This document shows, one piece after another, positions 32,324 through 41,372 of a DNA stretch of 63,366 bases. How positions within the stretch are numbered: the first letter of the stretch is position 1; each line of letters begins with the position of its first letter. The notes under the pieces were generated by a model that was not told where the DNA came from, did not search any database, and saw only the letters and a list, made by a program, of their open reading frames with translations. The stretch is from Vampirovibrionales bacterium (GTDB lineage Bacteria > Cyanobacteriota > Vampirovibrionia > Vampirovibrionales > Vampirovibrionaceae): contig JADJRF010000006.1 of NCBI GenBank assembly GCA_016712355.1, forward strand, positions 1-63,366, written 5' to 3'. Position numbers and translations under genes: made by a program.

Positions 32324-32656
32324 ATGCTTGAACATTACACCCATGAATCAGCCGCCGAACTGCTACTTAATGTTACCGGCATTCAAGAGATACCTGAAAA
32401 TTGCAGCGGCTTGGCGGCCTGTTTGAATGCCGCGATTGCGAAGATACAATCCAGCTATACTCCGAGTGATAAGAGAATCGAGGTGGGGGATTACGTCAAA
32501 ATAGATATTGGTGGTGGGTGGTATGTAGATGGTATTGTCGATCATGTTCCATGCAAAAGCAGCGATTGTTGGATTATTATCGAAGAGGATGGATTGCCTC
32601 GCTATTGCTATGATCCTCCATCGATTAAGCTTGTTAAGAAAGGAGGAAAGTCATGA
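32324..32656 (+). CDS. Hypothetical protein, domain A plus KOW-like barrel
   Basis: 110-aa protein: the N-terminal domain shared with the previous gene, then a KOW/SH3-like barrel (IEVGDYVKIDIGGGWYVDGI ... GLPRYCYDPPSIKLV). A GTG at 32315 is an alternative start. It overlaps the following truncated gene by 4 bases. Confidence 0.55.
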   Translation: MLEHYTHESAAELLLNVTGIQEIPENCSGLAACLNAAIAKIQSSYTPSDKRIEVGDYVKIDIGGGWYVDGIVDHVPCKSSDCWIIIEEDGLPRYCYDPPSIKLVKKGGKS

Positions 32657-32745
32657 ACGAAAGAATAGTTGTTGGAGATTACGTCGAAGTAAAGTTTACA
32701 GATACTTGCATGATTCGTGGATATGTCGTTCATCAGGATTTTCCG
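32653..32745 (+). pseudogene. KOW-like gene truncated by TnpB element
   Basis: Frame begins MNERIVVGDYVEVKFTDTCM IRGYVVHQDF and then runs into the left end of the TnpB element. The surviving part resembles the barrel of the preceding gene. No matching 3' half was found after the right end at 34.07 kb, so the rest seems lost. Confidence 0.55.
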
Positions 32746-34072
32746 CGAGAAACCTCGGCCTTTAGGCCGGGGAGGGATAGCGGGTCGCCCGCTAGGGCGA
32801 CTTCTTTTCGGGCGATAACCCAACCCTTGACAGCCTTTACAGCACAATATAAAATCTGTAAATGCCGTACCGTGCCTATCGCTACCGCTTCTACCCTACG
32901 CCGGATCAAGTGGTGAACTTGAACCAGACGTTCGGCTGTGTGCGGTATATCTACAATCGTTCCCTGCGCTATCGGCAAGATGCGTGGTATGAGCGGCAAG
33001 AGAATATCTCCTATCTACAAAACTCGGCGCTGTTGACCGAGTGGAAGAAAGAACCGGAATGCCTCTGGATGAATGATGTGTCCAGCGTTCCGTTGCAGCA
33101 ATCGTTACGCCATTTGCAGACCGCGTATCGCAACTTCTTCCAGGGCCGGGCCAAGTATCCCAACTTCAAGAAGAAGGACGGATACCAGTCTGCCGAATAC
33201 ACGACCTCTGCCTTCAAATGGGACGGGGAATCGCTCAAGCTGGCGAAGCAAGCAGAACCACTGAACATTCGCTGGTCACGGCGCTTTGAAGGGAAGCCGA
33301 CCACGGTGACGGTTTCTCGCGATCCATCAGGGCGATATTTTGTGTCCCTTCTGATTGAAGAAGCAGTGGCGTTGTTGCCGGTTGTGAATTCAACGGTCGG
33401 AATTGATGTCGGCATCAAGGATGTGATCGTCACTTCAGAGGGCGTGGCATCAGGCAATCCGCGCCACACGGCGAAGTACGCGGCTCGTTTGGCGAAATAC
33501 CAACGGCGATTAGCCCGCAAGCAAAAAGGCTCGAAGAACCGGCGCAAGGCGAAACTCAAGGTCGCCCGCGTCCACGCCAAGATTGCCGACTGCCGCAGAG
33601 ACTTCACCCATAAATTGACCACCACGCTGATTCGTGAAAACCAAACGATTTGCGTGGAGAATCTGGCGGTCAAGAACATGGTTAAGAACCCCACGTTGGC
33701 AAAGTCGATTAACGACGCGAATTGGGGTGAACTGGTCCGGCAACTGGAATACAAAGCCGATTGGTACGGAAGAACGGTCGTTGCGATTGACCGCTGGTAT
33801 CCGTCCAGTAAGCGCTGTTCCTGTTGCGGATACACACTCGACCAATTGGATTTAGCCACGCGACAATGGACCTGTCCGAAGTGCCACACGACGCATGACC
33901 GCGATGTGAATGCGGCGCGGAACATTAAAGCCGCCGGGCTGGCGGTGTTAGCCTGTGGAGAGACGGTAAATCCGGTTGTTGCGAAAGCAGCCATCGGTTC
34001 GACTCGGTGAAGCAGGAAACCCTGATAGCGATGTCAGGAATCCCCGTCGTTTACGGCGGGGAGGAGGTCAAA
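32745..34072 (+). mobile_element. Solo TnpB (IS200/IS605-type) element 1
   Basis: No tnpA. Left end hairpins: CCTCGGCC-TTTA-GGCCGGGG (32753-32772) and TCGCCC-GCTA-GGGCGA (32785-32800). Right end hairpin CCCCGTCG-TTTA-CGGCGGGG at 34042-34061, then GAGGAGGTCAA. The region around the tnpB stop and right end is where the omega RNA (guide scaffold) of such elements lies. Exact ends are estimated. The left end shares GGGGAGGGATAGCG with element 2. Confidence 0.75.
32862..34010 (+). CDS. tnpB: TnpB RNA-guided nuclease
   Basis: 382-aa TnpB, apparently intact. N-terminal RYRFYPTPDQ; RuvC D182 (VGIDVGIKD), E266 (ICVENLAVKNM), zinc ribbon C319/C322 and C338/C341, and D348 (HDRDVNAARNI). TnpB proteins cut DNA at sites matched by a guide from the element right end, helping the element persist. 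Start ATG 32862 gives the family's usual N-terminus MPYRAYRYRFYP. All catalytic residues are present. Confidence 0.92.
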   Translation: MPYRAYRYRFYPTPDQVVNLNQTFGCVRYIYNRSLRYRQDAWYERQENISYLQNSALLTEWKKEPECLWMNDVSSVPLQQSLRHLQTAYRNFFQGRAKYPNFKKKDGYQSAEYTTSAFKWDGESLKLAKQAEPLNIRWSRRFEGKPTTVTVSRDPSGRYFVSLLIEEAVALLPVVNSTVGIDVGIKDVIVTSEGVASGNPRHTAKYAARLAKYQRRLARKQKGSKNRRKAKLKVARVHAKIADCRRDFTHKLTTTLIRENQTICVENLAVKNMVKNPTLAKSINDANWGELVRQLEYKADWYGRTVVAIDRWYPSSKRCSCCGYTLDQLDLATRQWTCPKCHTTHDRDVNAARNIKAAGLAVLACGETVNPVVAKAAIGSTR

Positions 34073-34142
34073 CTTCGGAGTTATGACGCCAGCCAGCCCG
34101 GCACGTCTTGCCAAGAACCTACTCAACTAGGAAATTGACCAA

Positions 34143-34157
34143 TGTTATATTATAACA
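34143..34157. promoter_or_regulatory. 15-bp palindrome, Zur-box-like
   Basis: TGTTATA-T-TATAACA, a perfect 7-1-7 palindrome in the leader of the replication operon, 47 bases before its first ATG. It closely resembles the known zinc-uptake-regulator box core of proteobacteria (TGTTATA-N-TATNACA). A TTGACC hexamer (34135-34140) lies just upstream, but promoter spacing is poor. Confidence 0.5.
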
Positions 34158-34203
34158 CATCAGCTTTCCATGCTTCCAGTTTTTTAACGTGGGAGCGCTA
34201 ATC

Positions 34204-34320
34204 ATGAACAGCCTTGCAATGCTCGCGTTGTGGACATGGTTCAGAAACAACCCTCACGCTTCATTCGATGAGTTTCAAGACGCCTTCCATCGTGCAATGC
34301 GAATAGAGGGGCAACCATGA
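34204..34320 (+). CDS. Small protein leading the replication operon
   Basis: 38-aa protein (MNSLAMLALWTWFRNNPHAS ... FHRAMRIEGQP). GGGAG lies 9-13 bases before the ATG; its stop overlaps the next ATG (ATGA). Unknown function. Confidence 0.5.
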   Translation: MNSLAMLALWTWFRNNPHASFDEFQDAFHRAMRIEGQP

Positions 34321-34666
34321 GCGCTAAGACTAGCAACATCGTGAAACTCGAAGATCGGCGATTCTGGAAAGAGGTCAACGAACGGCTGGCGCTCAACGCG
34401 CTCATCATGGAGTCAGCCGCGCACGATAAGCGGCTTACAAAGACCGATCTAGTCGCACTGATAACCCTCCTAAACAATCGGCAATTCTCAAACATGATCC
34501 GCTCTCTTCCGGGAAGATGGCCGGAAACATCCATTCAGCGGCTTGTCAATTGCGGCTATCTCATCGATTGTGGAATTGTCCCTAATCATGCAGTCCCCGA
34601 GCTTGCGCCGTATTTACGCGCGTTTGAGCTATCAGACAGAGAATCTAATAGAGAGTGGTGGATGGG

Positions 34667-34670
<4 letters not shown>
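34317..34670 (+). CDS. Hypothetical replication-operon protein
   Basis: 117-aa mostly helical protein (FWKEVNERLALNALIMESAA; TDLVALITLLNNRQFSNMIR). Coupled by ATGA overlaps on both sides with the O-like gene. A regulator or primosome accessory is possible from position only. Confidence 0.5.
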
Positions 34671-35574
<904 letters not shown>

Positions 35575-35575
<1 letters not shown>

Positions 35576-36933
35576 TGGAAAATCAACTTCTGGCCAGCAT
35601 TGAATCCGAAATCTCGGTTATTGGCGGCATCCTAGTTTCCCCCATCGCGTTCTCCGAAGTTTCGGCAATCGTTTCCGCTGGCGACTTTTCAAAAGAATTG
35701 CATCGGCGGATTTTCAGCGCGATGACCGCCATGGACTCGGCGGGCCAGCCGATTGACTTACTCACGATTGCAGAGTGGATGGAATCGAAAGGGACTTTGC
35801 AAGACGGCGATTGGGCCTATATCGGAACTGCCGCAAGAGATACGCCCAGCGCCGCGAACGTGATGGCCTATGCGCGAATCGTTCGAGACCGGGCACGGCG
35901 TCGGGAATTGATTCAACTCGGAACTGATTTGCAATCGTGGGCGATGCGTGATGACGCGGAAAAAGCGATTGCGCAACTCAAATCCGCGATTGATGCTGTC
36001 GCCGATGCGGCTGGATTGGAATCTGGATTAGTTCCGATTAAGACCTTGCTCCCGGCTGTTGTGAATGACATCGATCAGCGATTTGAAGGAATAGCTCCGA
36101 AAGGCTCACAAACTGGCCTTACTGATCTCGATGCAAAGACTGGCGGATTAAAGCCTGGGAAGTTGTATCTTGTTGCCGGGAGACCGGCAATGGGGAAAAG
36201 CGTCATCGGATTGCAGGTGGCGGCGCGCATTGTTGCCGATAGTGGGAAAGCGGCTTATTTTACCGCCGAAATGCCAAATGCCGAACAAGTTGAACGGCTG
36301 GTGGCGAATATCGGGAATATCGAACTTAGCCACTTGCAAACCGGAAAGCTCGATGACGAACATTGGTCGAGACTAACATCAGCCGTCACGCAATTATCCG
36401 ACGCGAAATTGTGGTTCGACGAAACAGGCTCCCCGCTGCTTTCCGATATTCTCTCGAAAGCACGCCGGCTGAAACGGCGTGAAGGGAAGATTGATCTGGT
36501 GGTGGTCGATCATGCTGGGTTGGTTGAAGCCGGAGGCGAGAATCGCCAGAACGCGCAATCGGCGGTGGCAAGAGCGCTGAAGGGATTAGCAAAAGAACTC
36601 TCTTGCCCGGTTATCGCTCTTGTGCAACTCTCTCGGAAACTTGAAGAGCGCGTTGATAAGCGCCCGATGCTTTCCGATTTGCGGGACTCTGGAGAGTGGG
36701 AACAATCCGCTGATGTTGTCGCCATGCTATACCGGGATGAGGTTTACAATCCAGATAGCCCGGATAAGGGTTGCGCGGAATTGCTGATTAGGAAACATCG
36801 CGGCGGAGTTCTTGGGATTATCCCGCTACGTTTTTTTGGCCAGTATGCGCGCTTTGAATCAATGGCCGGCGGTTTGCCGTCATGGGATTTACCGGCACCA
36901 ACGAAAAGAAACAATCGAGGAATTGATTTATGA
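35575..36933 (+). CDS. dnaB: Replicative DNA helicase (DnaB family)
   Basis: 452-aa DnaB-type helicase, the usual length. N-terminal domain (SEISVIGGILVSPIAFSEVS), linker, then RecA core: Walker A GRPAMGKS (202-209), Walker B IDLVVVDHAGLV, and SDLRDSGEWEQSADVV near residue 365 as in the family. It unwinds DNA at the fork; the upstream O-like protein would load it. Overlaps the next gene by 4 bases. Confidence 0.93.
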
Positions 36934-37169
36934 GATTTAACCACCCAGACGGAAAAACGGCTTTCTTTGTCAACGAAAGTACAATCGTAATCGGCGAACT
37001 GGATTATGCGGGTAGGCGGTATAATGGCCCGCGATGGGTGAGCATCGGGCATATCGGATCAAGTCATGGATTGCTGATAGGTCCAGCAGAATGGGATGGA
37101 TTTGTAAGCATGGTCCATGAAATAGATAAATTCATAGAAGACCTTGACAATAAAAGCGACGGAGAATAG
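36930..37169 (+). CDS. Hypothetical protein
   Basis: 79-aa protein (TAFFVNESTIVIGELDYAGR; GPAEWDGFVSMVHEIDKFIE), a beta sheet followed by an acidic helix. ATGA-coupled to DnaB. No family recognised, though this layout is frequent in small phage proteins near replication genes. Confidence 0.55.
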   Translation: MRFNHPDGKTAFFVNESTIVIGELDYAGRRYNGPRWVSIGHIGSSHGLLIGPAEWDGFVSMVHEIDKFIEDLDNKSDGE

Positions 37170-37171
37170 GA

Positions 37172-37387
37172 ATGTATTACCAGCCCATGCAACCCGACAA
37201 GCGATTCAAGTACGGCGATCTAGTGCTTTTCATGCCGCCGCAAGCTGCGTATTCGCAACAAAGCAAGCAAGCGCGTTGCGCTGGTAAAAAAGGATTTGTT
37301 GCAAGAATGCAATCTGAGGAATACGGGCTAGTGGTTTTTCCTGATGGTCCGTGTCTTTTAAATCTGAGATACTGCGAGAAGCAATGA
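37172..37387 (+). CDS. Hypothetical KOW-like protein
   Basis: 71-aa protein: KYGDLVLFMPPQ, GKKGFVARMQSEEYGLVVFP, a small beta barrel by pattern. It ends with ATGA overlap into the zinc-ribbon gene. Confidence 0.5.
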   Translation: MYYQPMQPDKRFKYGDLVLFMPPQAAYSQQSKQARCAGKKGFVARMQSEEYGLVVFPDGPCLLNLRYCEKQ

Positions 37388-37581
37388 TGGAAAATCAATT
37401 AGCACATAGCGATCCACCAGTTTACTCAGTGCGACGCACGCCTACGTTGGTTTGCCCGCATTGCAATCGGGCTGTCATGGACTTTGTTGAAACAAAAGAC
37501 GGAAAGCCATTTAGCATTTACCGATGCAAAACATGCGGCGATGTCGTGGCGATTTGGAGCGAGGTGGTGAATGAGTATTAA
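37384..37581 (+). CDS. Small zinc-ribbon protein, copy 1
   Basis: 65-aa protein with CPHC (residue about 19) and CKTC (about 46), a classic two-knuckle zinc ribbon, ending GDVVAIWSEVVNEY. ATG 37384 overlaps the previous TGA. A partial second copy lies 600 bases downstream. Confidence 0.6.
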   Translation: MMENQLAHSDPPVYSVRRTPTLVCPHCNRAVMDFVETKDGKPFSIYRCKTCGDVVAIWSEVVNEY

Positions 37582-37804
37582 ATACAACAAGCCTGAAGAC
37601 GTGCCAAGCGCGGCCCTGTGTGAAAGGCTTAATGCGTTGTCTGATGCAGTGGCGCGTGGCAAAGAAGCAATCGCTGATGAGTTCACAAAGAGAATTCCCG
37701 CTGAAGTAGACCGAGATGCGGATATTGTTCTTGCTGAATCGGCACGGAGAATTCTCAGGCTTGAGGAACAAATCAGGATTTTCCACGCCGGCGGTGGCCA
37801 GTGA
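37571..37804 (+). CDS. Hypothetical helical protein
   Basis: 77-aa helical protein (ALCERLNALSDAVARGKEAI; ADIVLAESARRILRLEEQIR). Overlaps the zinc-ribbon end by 11 bases and the next GTG-started frame by 4. Confidence 0.55.
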   Translation: MSIKYNKPEDVPSAALCERLNALSDAVARGKEAIADEFTKRIPAEVDRDADIVLAESARRILRLEEQIRIFHAGGGQ

Positions 37805-37959
37805 GCGCCCACCGCAAGCGCCCGCCGCGCCCCTCGAACCGGCTCCCGAAGAACCTATATGCCGTCCTGGACGGAGACCTATCGAGCCTACTGGCTACGG
37901 TTGGCGATTTAAGCCGCCAAATCGGCTCCAGGAAGCCACGCTACGAAGGAGGCCGCTAG
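37801..37959 (+). CDS. Small basic protein (GTG start)
   Basis: 52 aa from GTG 37801, which overlaps the previous TGA: SAHRKRPPRPSNRLPKNLYA ... RQIGSRKPRYEGGR. Very basic at both ends, like small phage DNA-binding proteins. GTG start and lack of a known family keep confidence modest. Confidence 0.4.
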   Translation: MSAHRKRPPRPSNRLPKNLYAVLDGDLSSLLATVGDLSRQIGSRKPRYEGGR

Positions 37960-38017
37960 GGGTGCCAAGGGCGCGTCAGGAAAACGCCTAGAATCGCGGA
38001 ATTTACCGTTCGCGCCG

Positions 38018-38164
38018 ATGTTGGTTTGCCCGCATTGCAATCGGGCTGTCATTGGTTTTAGTTTTGCGTCGATAAATAAAGACGGCAGGCTGTCCGACAT
38101 TTGGCCATGCAAAGAGCACGGCGATGTCGTGGCGATTTGGAGCGAGGTGGTGAATGAAAGCTAG
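38018..38164 (+). CDS. Zinc-ribbon protein, partial copy 2
   Basis: 48-aa frame. LVCPHCNRAV at the start and GDVVAIWSEVVNE at the end are the same as in copy 1, also at DNA level, while the middle differs and the second knuckle is CKEH instead of CKTC. No good ribosome site. It looks like a recombination product between two family members. It overlaps the next gene by 11 bases. Confidence 0.4.
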   Translation: MLVCPHCNRAVIGFSFASINKDGRLSDIWPCKEHGDVVAIWSEVVNES

Positions 38165-38525
38165 TTTCGAGGTAGGAAGCCGGGTCCACAAGGTGGGCGG
38201 GAGCTACGAAGCCACCGGCATGGTGGTCGCGGCCTTTAAGACGCGAGCCGGGAAACAGCGGTATGTCTTCGAGTTCGATGAGCTACCGGGAATGCTGCAT
38301 ATCTTCAACCATGAGCAACTGGAGCCGCTAAATATGGATGAACAGCAATTGAGGAAATGCCCATTTTGCGGGAGCGAAGCGGAATTTGAATATGACGAAT
38401 ACGATTTTGAAACCGGTGATGGAGATGATGGAGTTGGATGGATTAGTTGCACAAATTCAAAATGCGGCGTCGGATTTCACCATTATTGCGCGGGATGCCC
38501 CGTCGTTTACGGCGGGGAGGGATAG
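38154..38525 (+). CDS. KOW-like / Lar-like fusion, cut by TnpB element 2
   Basis: 123-aa open frame. Residues 1-60: KOW-like barrel (VGSRVHKVGGSYEATGMVVA ... MLHIFNHEQLEPL). Residues about 62-110: Lar-type zinc module (LRKCPFCGSEAEFEY ... GWISCTNSKCGVGFHHYC). Lar-family proteins relieve type I restriction. The last residues (GCPVVYGGEG) come from the left end of the mobile element, so the Lar part has lost its C-terminus. Confidence 0.55.
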   Translation: MKASFEVGSRVHKVGGSYEATGMVVAAFKTRAGKQRYVFEFDELPGMLHIFNHEQLEPLNMDEQQLRKCPFCGSEAEFEYDEYDFETGDGDDGVGWISCTNSKCGVGFHHYCAGCPVVYGGEG

Positions 38526-39731
38526 CGCATCGCCCATAGGGCGATATCGATTTGATGTGATGTAGTTGACATTGTATTCCTTTGTGAGTATAATCGTCAA
38601 TATGAAAATCGTACTGCAAATCAAATTACTCCCGGATGAAACCCAACACGCGGCATTGAAAGATACAATGCGTGTCTTCAATGATGCGTGTAACTACATC
38701 GCGGAAGTGGCGTTTCGGGAAAAATGCGCGTCAAAGTTTGTTTTGCAGAAACTCGTGTATGACCATGTTCGTAAGCAGTTTGGTTTGTCGGCACAGTTGA
38801 CTATTCGTGCGATTGCAAAAGTTGTTGAAGCCTACAAGCGCGACAAATCTAAGCAGTGCTTTTTTAAGACCACAGGAGCGGTCGTTTACGACCAGCGTAT
38901 TTTGAGTTTCAAAGGATTGAAAGCCGCAAGCATCCTTACCTTGCAAGGCCGGTTGACTGTTGCGATGCAGATGGGCGATTACCAACGAGTTCAATTTGGG
39001 CGTGGCCACGGACAGGCCGATTTGGTTCTTGTGGATGGGGTTTTCTATCTTCTGGTAGTCATCGAAACCCCGACTGCACCACCGATAGACCCCAAGGGAT
39101 TTATTGGCGTTGATTTGGGTATCGTCCAGATAGCTAGCGATTCGGATGGTGAATCGTTCTCTGGAGAAGGGATTGAGAACATCCGTCGTCGCTATCATAC
39201 CTGCGGAAAGACCTGCAATCCTGTGGGTCGCGGTCGGCCCGTCGCCACTTGCAACGAATCCGGCGCAACGAATCTCGGTTCAGGAAAAATCAGAACCACG
39301 TTATTTCTAAACAGCTTGTCGAGAAAGCCAAAGACACCGAACGCGGGATTGCTCTGGAGAATCTCCGGTATATCCGCGAACGGACAACGGTTCGGAAACC
39401 CGACAGAGCAAAGCACAGCGGTTGGTCGTTCTTTCAGCTTCAATCGTTCATTGAATACAAGGCGAAGCTGCAAGGCGTTCCGGTTCAGTATGTTGACCCC
39501 CGCAATACCTCGCGCCAATGCGCGGCCTGTGGGCATACGGAAAAGCCAATCGCAAAACCCAATCCCGTTTTCAATGTGTCTCCTGTGGACATCTTGCGAA
39601 TGCGGATAAAAACGCGGCGATTAATATCGCTGCAAGGGCTAATGTCAATTAGCCTATCGTAGCGCACGATGACGACGATGGAGTGTCCGAGTGTAGCCAC
39701 AAGCCCCGTCCTTTAGGTCGGGGTAATTGAC
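38498..39731 (+). mobile_element. Solo TnpB element 2 (decayed)
   Basis: Left end hairpin CCCCGTCG-TTTA-CGGCGGGG (38498-38517) followed by GAGGGATAGCG and ATCGCCC/GGGCGAT (38529-38545); right end hairpin CCCCGTCC-TTTA-GGTCGGGG (39704-39723) then TAATTGAC. No tnpA. The tnpB inside is frameshifted twice. Confidence 0.7.
38602..39652 (+). pseudogene. tnpB: TnpB, two frameshifts
   Basis: Starts MKIVLQIKLLPDETQHAALK; RuvC Asp at about 171 (IGVDLGIVQIA). One base is missing near 39200 (after IRRRYH), and one in a G run near 39553 (after HTEK). With both restored the frame runs through ALENLRYIRERT, CAACGHTEKAN and FQCVSCGHLANADKNAAINI to a TAG at 39652. A full TnpB would result. Because other genes here show the same kind of one-base loss, this could be sequencing error rather than decay. 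Different subfamily from element 1. Confidence 0.75.
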
Positions 39732-39772
39732 GGAGAACCTGATAGCCTTATCCAACAATGGAATGCGCGCCA

Positions 39773-40027
39773 ATGAATAACGAAAACATCCCCGAACTTT
39801 TGAAAAAAGCGATCAACTGTTGGGAAGCTATTCGCGAGCCAATGGTTGATTCCGGTATCGTCGATCCAAAGGGGATTATCCCGCACCTCGTTATCGACGC
39901 TTTTTTTCTGGATTTGCTGGCGGGACGACTTTTAGCCAACAACAAACAACCAAAGTCACCCGCATCTACGGCGCGCGCGGCGCTGATGTTTTTGCGGAGG
40001 GTGTGCTCAGTACCAAGGGAGACTTGA
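39773..40027 (+). CDS. Hypothetical protein
   Basis: 84-aa protein (NNENIPELLKKAINCWEAIR; PHLVIDAFFLDLLAGRLLAN). The tail beyond ANNKQP reads less protein-like, and the other frame there (TKVTRIYGARGADVFAEGVL) looks coding, so a missed base or a gene overlap near 39950 is possible. ATG 39758 is an alternative start. Confidence 0.45.
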   Translation: MNNENIPELLKKAINCWEAIREPMVDSGIVDPKGIIPHLVIDAFFLDLLAGRLLANNKQPKSPASTARAALMFLRRVCSVPRET

Positions 40028-40050
40028 TTAAGATCGAGGGGAGCCGGGAT

Positions 40051-40152
40051 ATGGAACTAATTCCAGATGAAGCCGCAAGGCTTGGAAAAGAATTGATCCG
40101 GCTAGCAAGGATTGGTGGATGGATAGACCCGGAAGAGGATGATGGGAAATGA
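40051..40152 (+). CDS. Small acidic protein
   Basis: 33 aa from ATG 40051 (MELIPDEAARLGKELIRLAR ... DPEEDDGK) with AGGGGAG upstream. The frame is open and protein-like further upstream to about 39940 without an ATG, so this may be the end of a longer gene. ATGA overlap with the next gene. Confidence 0.4.
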   Translation: MELIPDEAARLGKELIRLARIGGWIDPEEDDGK

Positions 40153-40301
40153 GCGTATACACATGGCCCAAAGGTTATCGACACGTTATGTCGCAAAGTG
40201 AGCAGGGAACTGGAACACGGAACATTTTCCAGGAACTCGGCAAACCTGTTGTGTTTGCCACGAACCCACCGGACGATGCGAAGAGGATGCGATGTATGTA
40301 G
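40149..40301 (+). CDS. Small hypothetical protein
   Basis: 50-aa protein (MSVYTWPKGYRHVMSQSEQG ... PPDDAKRMRCM), coupled by ATGA to the previous frame and overlapped by the next. Unknown. Confidence 0.4.
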   Translation: MSVYTWPKGYRHVMSQSEQGTGTRNIFQELGKPVVFATNPPDDAKRMRCM

Positions 40302-40384
40302 AGGACAAGGGGCCGCTATGCGATTCATGCTTTACGGATGAATGCGACGCGCGCAATCAAGAAGGTTTATTGAATTTCTCTTAA
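40292..40384 (+). CDS. Tiny Cys-containing protein
   Basis: 30 aa (MYVEDKGPLCDSCFTDECDA ... LLNFS) with C-x2-C-x4-C, a possible small metal site. AAGAGG lies upstream. Low certainty because of size. Confidence 0.35.
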   Translation: MYVEDKGPLCDSCFTDECDARNQEGLLNFS

Positions 40385-40394
40385 TGTGTAAACA

Positions 40395-40666
40395 ATGTCA
40401 GCAATCGGTAATAAACTCCGCAAGACCCAAGGCGGTCTGATGTTCTTTTGTCCAGCGTGCAACACTTCCCACGGGATAACGCTTGGGAGGAATGGTTGGT
40501 CATGGAAGGAGAACGAAGACAAGCCTACTTTAACCCGTCACTCTATTCTGTAGCAGGTGAGTTGAAATGCCATTGCTTCGTTCGCGATGGACGTATTGAA
40601 TACCTAACCGACAGCACGCACGATCTACGCGGCAAGTCGGTTGAGATTCCTGATTGGCCTTTTTGA
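40395..40666 (+). CDS. DUF6527-like protein, apparent frameshift
   Basis: About 90 aa if one T is restored in the T3 at 40529-40531. First part: MFFCPACNTSHGITLGRNGW SWKENEDKPT; after the shift: NPSLYSVAGELKCHCFVRDG RIEYLTDSTHDLRGKSVEIP. The joined sequence shows the common small phage protein layout C-x2-C, W-W, CH-F-DG-I, DCTH-L-G. As printed the frame stops at a TAG at 40554. Confidence 0.6.
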
Positions 40667-40677
40667 GAGGTGTAGCT

Positions 40678-40836
40678 ATGACAAAAAATGAAATAGAAAA
40701 AGCATACATGAAAATGACTTTAACGGTTGTTCTCATTTACCCATTTCTTAACAACGTCGGCAGACGCATGAAAAAGGATAAGCGATGCCTGCATGTAAGG
40801 AAAACCAAGTTTCTGTATTTTCCGCGTGGAACATAA
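40678..40836 (+). CDS. Small hypothetical protein
   Basis: 52 aa (MTKNEIEKAYMKMTLTVVLI ... RKTKFLYFPRGT) with GAGAGG before the ATG. A short hydrophobic centre (TVVLIYPFL) may contact membranes. Unknown. Confidence 0.4.
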   Translation: MTKNEIEKAYMKMTLTVVLIYPFLNNVGRRMKKDKRCLHVRKTKFLYFPRGT

Positions 40837-40837
40837 C

Positions 40838-40987
40838 ATGCGTCCTGACAAACGCCGCCCCATGCGGGGCATCCCACAAGATATTTTCGCGGTGCTCTTG
40901 CGCGGCGAGAAGAACGAAAAGTCGAGAAAGCGGAGTCAGGCGATGGTGAGAATGGTTAAAAGCAATGCTAGAAAAATCATGCTTTGA
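40838..40987 (+). CDS. Small basic protein
   Basis: 49 aa (MRPDKRRPMRGIPQDIFAVL ... VRMVKSNARKIML). Strongly basic, probably nucleic-acid contacting. It overlaps the next gene by 23 bases. Confidence 0.4.
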   Translation: MRPDKRRPMRGIPQDIFAVLLRGEKNEKSRKRSQAMVRMVKSNARKIML

Positions 40988-41135
40988 CTGCAAATACTGT
41001 CATGAGTACCGGACAGATACCTGTGAACTTCGGACATTTTGCGGGATGCTTAGACCTAATTTCCCGGTAGGAACTAAGTGCATACTGTTCGAGTCAGTAA
41101 AAAAAACAGAGTCTGGCGATGGTAAGGAGGATTAG
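40965..41135 (+). CDS. Small Cys-rich protein
   Basis: 56 aa with CFDCKYC, then C20, C26 and C39: a likely zinc or disulphide-bound mini-domain. Ends in an acidic GDGKED tail. The start lies inside the preceding basic gene. Confidence 0.45.
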   Translation: MLEKSCFDCKYCHEYRTDTCELRTFCGMLRPNFPVGTKCILFESVKKTESGDGKED

Positions 41136-41138
41136 AAA

Positions 41139-41372
41139 GTGAACCAAGAAACCGGAATTGCCATCATCGTTGATGATGAGGTCGTTGCGTGGTTCCATAG
41201 GTTCGATTACTCTGTTAGAGAATGGTGTACAGAAAACTACTTTGGGCGCTGGCTGACCTGTAAAGCGGAATGCCCTATTTTAATTCCGCTGACTGAAGAT
41301 GAAATGAAGCAAGTGGAAGTTGATGCTGAAGAGATGATGCGGCTTTTTAATGATGTAGGGCATGGCAAATAA
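41139..41372 (+). CDS. Hypothetical protein (GTG start)
   Basis: 77 aa (NQETGIAIIVDDEVVAWFHR ... EVDAEEMMRLFNDVGHGK). GTG start with a consensus AAGGAGG 9-15 bases upstream. It overlaps the nuclease gene by 11 bases. No family. Confidence 0.6.
   Translation: MNQETGIAIIVDDEVVAWFHRFDYSVREWCTENYFGRWLTCKAECPILIPLTEDEMKQVEVDAEEMMRLFNDVGHGK

Noticed and set aside
33011..33994. 327-aa minus-strand ORF
   Set aside because: Antisense of tnpB, whose catalytic motifs are clear on the plus strand.
34135..34163. Sigma-70 promoter at TTGACC / TATAAC
   Set aside because: The spacing is about 10 bases. The palindrome is better explained as an operator.
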